From assembly GCA_005879605.1 (NCBI GenBank), contig VBKE01000307.1, positions 1 to 46,094 on the forward strand: DNA of 46,094 nt, in the 5' to 3' direction. Source of the DNA: Deltaproteobacteria bacterium (lineage in GTDB: Bacteria; Desulfobacterota; Binatia; UBA9968). The translations under genes were made by a program, and so were the position numbers. The notes under the pieces were generated by a model. That model was not told the DNA's origin. It worked only from the letters and a program-made list of their open reading frames with translations, and did no database searches. Positions 43,279 through 46,094 of this stretch are shown piece by piece. Numbering within the stretch: position 1 is the first letter of the stretch; each line of letters begins with the position of its first letter.

Positions 43279-44529
43279 ATGATGTACGTCCTAGGCATTG
43301 TGCTCGCCGGCGGGCGAGGCGAACGTCTTTACCCATTGACCGAACACCGGGCAAAGCCCGCGGTTCCGTTTGCGGGAAGGTACCGCATTATCGATTTCGT
43401 GCTTTCCAACTTCGTCAATTCAGGAATTTTATCGATTTACGTGCTCACCCAGTTCAGAGCGCAATCCTTGCTGGAACATATGGACAAGGGTTGGCGTACC
43501 AGCGATTTTCTGGGAGACCACTTTATCACCGCGGTGCCCGCCCAGATGCGGATGGGGAAAGAATGGTATCAAGGCACTGCCGACTCCGTTTACCAGAATC
43601 TATTTTTGATCGAGCGACATAGCCCCAGGCTCGTCGCCGTCTTCGGCGCGGATCACGTCTACCGGATGAATATTCGCCAGATGATCGACGAGCACCAAAA
43701 AAACGGCGCGGAAGTCACCGTTGCGGCGCTGCCGGTAAAAAACAAAGATGCGACCCAATTTGGCGTCATGGAAGTCGATTCCGACTGGCGCATCCTCGGG
43801 TTCGATGAAAAACCCAGCCAGCCAAAAACGATTCCCGGCGAGCCGGACCGTTCCTTGGGTTCCATGGGCAATTATCTTTTTAACACCGACATCTTAGTGC
43901 ATATTTTAACCACCGATGCCGATAACGCCGCCAGCAATCATGACTTTGGCCGAGATCTGCTACCGGCGCTCATCAAGAATCAGCGGGTCTATGCGTACGA
44001 TTTCAGCAAGAACCGCGTGCCGGTCCCTTTCAAGGGCGAAGAGGCGAGCTACTGGCGGGATCTCGGAACTCTGGAAGCCTACTACGAGGCGAACATGGAC
44101 CTCTGCTCCGTGGATCCGTCGTTTAATTTGTACAATCGCAGTTGGCCGCTCAGGACGGTGGGATTTGGCGATCCGCCGGCGAAGTTCGTGTTCGACTGGA
44201 ATGATCGCAAAGGCATGGCCCTCAACTCGATTGTCAGTGAAGGCACGATCATCAGCGGAAGCGCGGTGCACAACTGCGTTGTCGGACGGAACGTGCGAGT
44301 TCATAGTTATAGCCAAATCGAAGATTCCGTGATCATGGACTGGGTAGAGATTGGACGGGGTTGTAAGATCCGCCGTGCCATTATCGACAAGTCAAATATT
44401 ATTCCCGCCGGAAGCGAAATCGGTTACGACCTCGAAAAGGATCGACAGCGTTACTTCGTGTCCGAAACCGGGATCGTGGTGTTGGCCCGTGGCGAGCAAA
44501 GGACTAACTGGAGCTTAACCCCTCCATAA
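43279..44529 (+). CDS. glgC: glucose-1-phosphate adenylyltransferase GlgC
   Basis: 416 residues, 22 bases after the glgA stop. Key motifs are VLGIVLAGGRGERLYPLT (nucleotide loop), RAKPAVPFAGRYRIIDF, GTADSVYQN, FGADHVYRM, GFDEKPSQP (sugar-phosphate-binding Lys) and EEASYWRDLGTLEAYYEANM. The C-terminal part is a left-handed beta-helix (GTIISGSAVHNCVVGRNVRV) that takes part in allosteric control. It makes ADP-glucose from glucose 1-phosphate and ATP, the donor for GlgA. Position next to glgA fits the classical glycogen pathway alongside the GlgE route. Confidence 0.95.
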   Translation: MMYVLGIVLAGGRGERLYPLTEHRAKPAVPFAGRYRIIDFVLSNFVNSGILSIYVLTQFRAQSLLEHMDKGWRTSDFLGDHFITAVPAQMRMGKEWYQGTADSVYQNLFLIERHSPRLVAVFGADHVYRMNIRQMIDEHQKNGAEVTVAALPVKNKDATQFGVMEVDSDWRILGFDEKPSQPKTIPGEPDRSLGSMGNYLFNTDILVHILTTDADNAASNHDFGRDLLPALIKNQRVYAYDFSKNRVPVPFKGEEASYWRDLGTLEAYYEANMDLCSVDPSFNLYNRSWPLRTVGFGDPPAKFVFDWNDRKGMALNSIVSEGTIISGSAVHNCVVGRNVRVHSYSQIEDSVIMDWVEIGRGCKIRRAIIDKSNIIPAGSEIGYDLEKDRQRYFVSETGIVVLARGEQRTNWSLTPP

Positions 44530-44600
44530 AACCCAGCCTTCCTTCATTTTGCGGCCCAGGTCGGATTGCGCGCCGCTCGTCACAAAGGAGGCAATGACGA

Positions 44601-46094
44601 TTGCGATTTAGCGTCGGAGCGCATTATCTAGGCGAAAATCGATGTTTCTTTCGAGTCTGGTCTCCCCTGGCCTCTAGTGTGGACTTGCTTCTGCTGGACT
44701 CGCATAAAGGCAGCCTGCCTCTGAATAACACCGGCGAAGGATACTTCGAGGCCGAGGCTGAAAATGTCCCGCCCGGAACGCTCTACCGCTACCGCCTCGA
44801 CGGCAGCAAAGAACGGCCCGATCCCGCTTCGCGCTTTCAACCCGAAGGCGTGCATGGTCCGTCCCAAGTGATCGATCCCGCTTTCTTATGGGAGGATTCT
44901 TGCTGGTTCGGACTTCCGCTCCAGCGTTACGTCATCTATGAACTTCACGTCGGCACCTTCTCATCCGAAGGGACCTTCGAAGCGATCATTCCACATATCG
45001 CCGATCTCAAGGCCCTGGGCGTCACGGCCGTGGAACTCATGCCCGTCGCGCAATTTCCCGGGGCTAGAAACTGGGGATACGATGGCGCTTATCCATTCGC
45101 CCCGCAGAACTCCTACGGCGGACCACTGGGGCTGAAACGGTTGATCAACGCCTGTCACAAACAGGGGATCGCGGCGATCCTCGACGTTGTCTACAACCAT
45201 CTCGGACCCGAAGGGAATTATCTGTCGGACTTCGCCCCTTACTACACCGAGCGCTACAAAACCCCCTGGGGGTCGGCGGTGAATTTCGACGGCGCCGATA
45301 GCGATCACGTAAGACGCTACTTTATCGATAACGCGCTTTATTGGATCACCGACTTTCATTTCGACGCTCTGCGTCTGGACGCCGTACACGCCATCTTGGA
45401 TCATTCGCCGTATACCTTCCTCGAAGAGCTGGCGGATGCCGTCTGCCACCGGGCCCAGGAGCTGAATCGCCAAATCTTTCTCTTTCCCGAAAGCGCGGCC
45501 AACAACTCGCGGCTGATCCGCTCGCGAGAGCTCGGCGGTTACGGACTCGACGCGCAGTGGAACGATGATTTTCACCACGCGCTGCGCGGCGTGCTGACTG
45601 GCGAGCGCGGCGGATACTACCAAGACTACGGCGATTTCCGGCAGCTCGTAAAGGCTTACCGGGAAGGGTTCGTCTATTCAGGCGAGTATTCAAAACATCG
45701 CCGGCGCCGGCACGGAACTTCGACCCAGGAAATCCCGGCGGAAAGATTCATCGTCTTTTCCCAGAATCACGATCACGTAGGCAATCGCATGCTCGGCGAG
45801 AGGCTCACCCGGCTCGTTGGCTTCGAGGAGCTGAAACTCGCCGCCGGCGCAGTCTTGCTCTCCCCGTTTATTCCCTTGCTCTTCATGGGCGAGGAATACG
45901 GCGAGGAGGCGCCGTTTCAATATTTTATCAGCCATGGCGACCCTGGGTTGGTGGAGGCCGTGCGGCAGGGACGGCGCGCAGAGTTCGCCGCGTTCAGTTG
46001 GCAGACCGAACCGCCCGACCCGCAGGACGAGAACACTTTTTTGCGGGCGAAGCTCAACCACGAGCTGCGGCGCGAAGGGCGATTTCGAACGCTG
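44601..46094 (+). CDS. treZ: malto-oligosyltrehalose trehalohydrolase TreZ, cut by the window edge
   Basis: 498 codons are visible, open at the right edge. The start is TTG at 44601, nine bases after AAGGAGG; an ATG at 44594 runs into a stop after five codons. The protein begins RFSVGAHYLGENRCFFRVWS, a short N-terminal domain, followed by the GH13_10 barrel: YELHVGTFSSEGTF, VELMPVAQFPGARNWGYDG, nucleophile in FDALRLDAVHAI (Asp near 258), acid in FLFPESAANN (Glu near 294) and FSQNHDHVGNRM (Asp near 388). The 'LMPVA-FPG-RNWGYDG' region and 'NHDHVGNR' are typical of TreZ. It releases trehalose from maltooligosyl-trehalose; TreY, its partner, would be expected beyond the edge. Confidence 0.95.
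   Translation, partial: MRFSVGAHYLGENRCFFRVWSPLASSVDLLLLDSHKGSLPLNNTGEGYFEAEAENVPPGTLYRYRLDGSKERPDPASRFQPEGVHGPSQVIDPAFLWEDSCWFGLPLQRYVIYELHVGTFSSEGTFEAIIPHIADLKALGVTAVELMPVAQFPGARNWGYDGAYPFAPQNSYGGPLGLKRLINACHKQGIAAILDVVYNHLGPEGNYLSDFAPYYTERYKTPWGSAVNFDGADSDHVRRYFIDNALYWITDFHFDALRLDAVHAILDHSPYTFLEELADAVCHRAQELNRQIFLFPESAANNSRLIRSRELGGYGLDAQWNDDFHHALRGVLTGERGGYYQDYGDFRQLVKAYREGFVYSGEYSKHRRRRHGTSTQEIPAERFIVFSQNHDHVGNRMLGERLTRLVGFEELKLAAGAVLLSPFIPLLFMGEEYGEEAPFQYFISHGDPGLVEAVRQGRRAEFAAFSWQTEPPDPQDENTFLRAKLNHELRREGRFRTL

Noticed and set aside
1..46094. CRISPR array, rRNA, phage or insertion-sequence transposase genes
   Set aside because: No regularly spaced direct repeats with unique spacers, no rRNA-like sequence and no transposase or integrase motifs were seen; the octamer arrays have no spacers.

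Overview
This window looks like chromosomal DNA of an uncultured, free-living, diderm bacterium. Evidence for a diderm: several lipoprotein signals (LTGC, LSGC, IAGC boxes), periplasmic binding proteins and a glycine-zipper envelope lipoprotein. The gene mix (many orphan NMT1/iron-type binding proteins, Rieske and amidohydrolase enzymes, selenocysteine machinery, GlgE-type glucan synthesis, palindromic intergenic repeats) resembles soil or subsurface Desulfobacterota/NC10/Rokubacteria/Tectomicrobia-like lineages. That placement is inference; no rRNA or other taxonomic marker lies here.

Layout. 1-1.5 kb: gene-poor, with a frameshifted binding-protein remnant and a small C2H2 zinc-finger gene. 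1.5-9.6 kb: catabolic block (3-hydroxyisobutyryl-CoA hydrolase-like enzyme, 4,5-dihydroxyphthalate-decarboxylase-like protein, phthalate-type Rieske oxygenase coupled to a class II aldolase, two binding proteins, amidohydrolase). 9.7-15.6 kb: mostly minus-strand envelope and housekeeping genes (dTDP-4-dehydrorhamnose reductase, small membrane ORFs, glycine-zipper lipoprotein, M48 peptidase, DUF3108, cupin), plus a plus-strand receiver/lipoprotein-methyltransferase pair. 15.7-23.1 kb: UvrD-type helicase, membrane aminopropyltransferase-like protein, metzincin lipoprotein, TrmJ, isochorismatase fold, broken LVIVD-repeat gene, GST. 23.2-25.9 kb: Fpg/Nei glycosylase, cupin, AzlC/AzlD. 26.0-30.6 kb: selA-selB-selD. 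30.8-32.0 kb: a CdaA diadenylate cyclase fused to a YbbR domain. 32.3 kb to the right edge: alpha-glucan/trehalose locus glgE, treS-maltokinase, malQ, glgB, glgA (frameshifted), glgC, treZ (cut by the edge).

How the genes work together. SelA and SelB load and insert selenocysteine using selenophosphate from SelD, and selD here needs the same machinery: its catalytic residue is an in-frame TGA followed by a good bacterial SECIS hairpin, so the operon is self-dependent. In the glucan locus, TreS-maltokinase makes maltose 1-phosphate from trehalose for GlgE, while GlgC/GlgA supply the ADP-glucose route. GlgB branches, MalQ rearranges oligosaccharides, and TreZ (probably with TreY beyond the edge) returns glucan ends to trehalose.

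Intergenic DNA holds several families of inverted repeats, the most distinctive being hairpins whose arms are tandem copies of an 8-nt TGGAGTA-type unit. Two otherwise well-conserved genes (glgA and the LVIVD gene) each carry one frame-breaking internal deletion, so assembly error must be excluded there.
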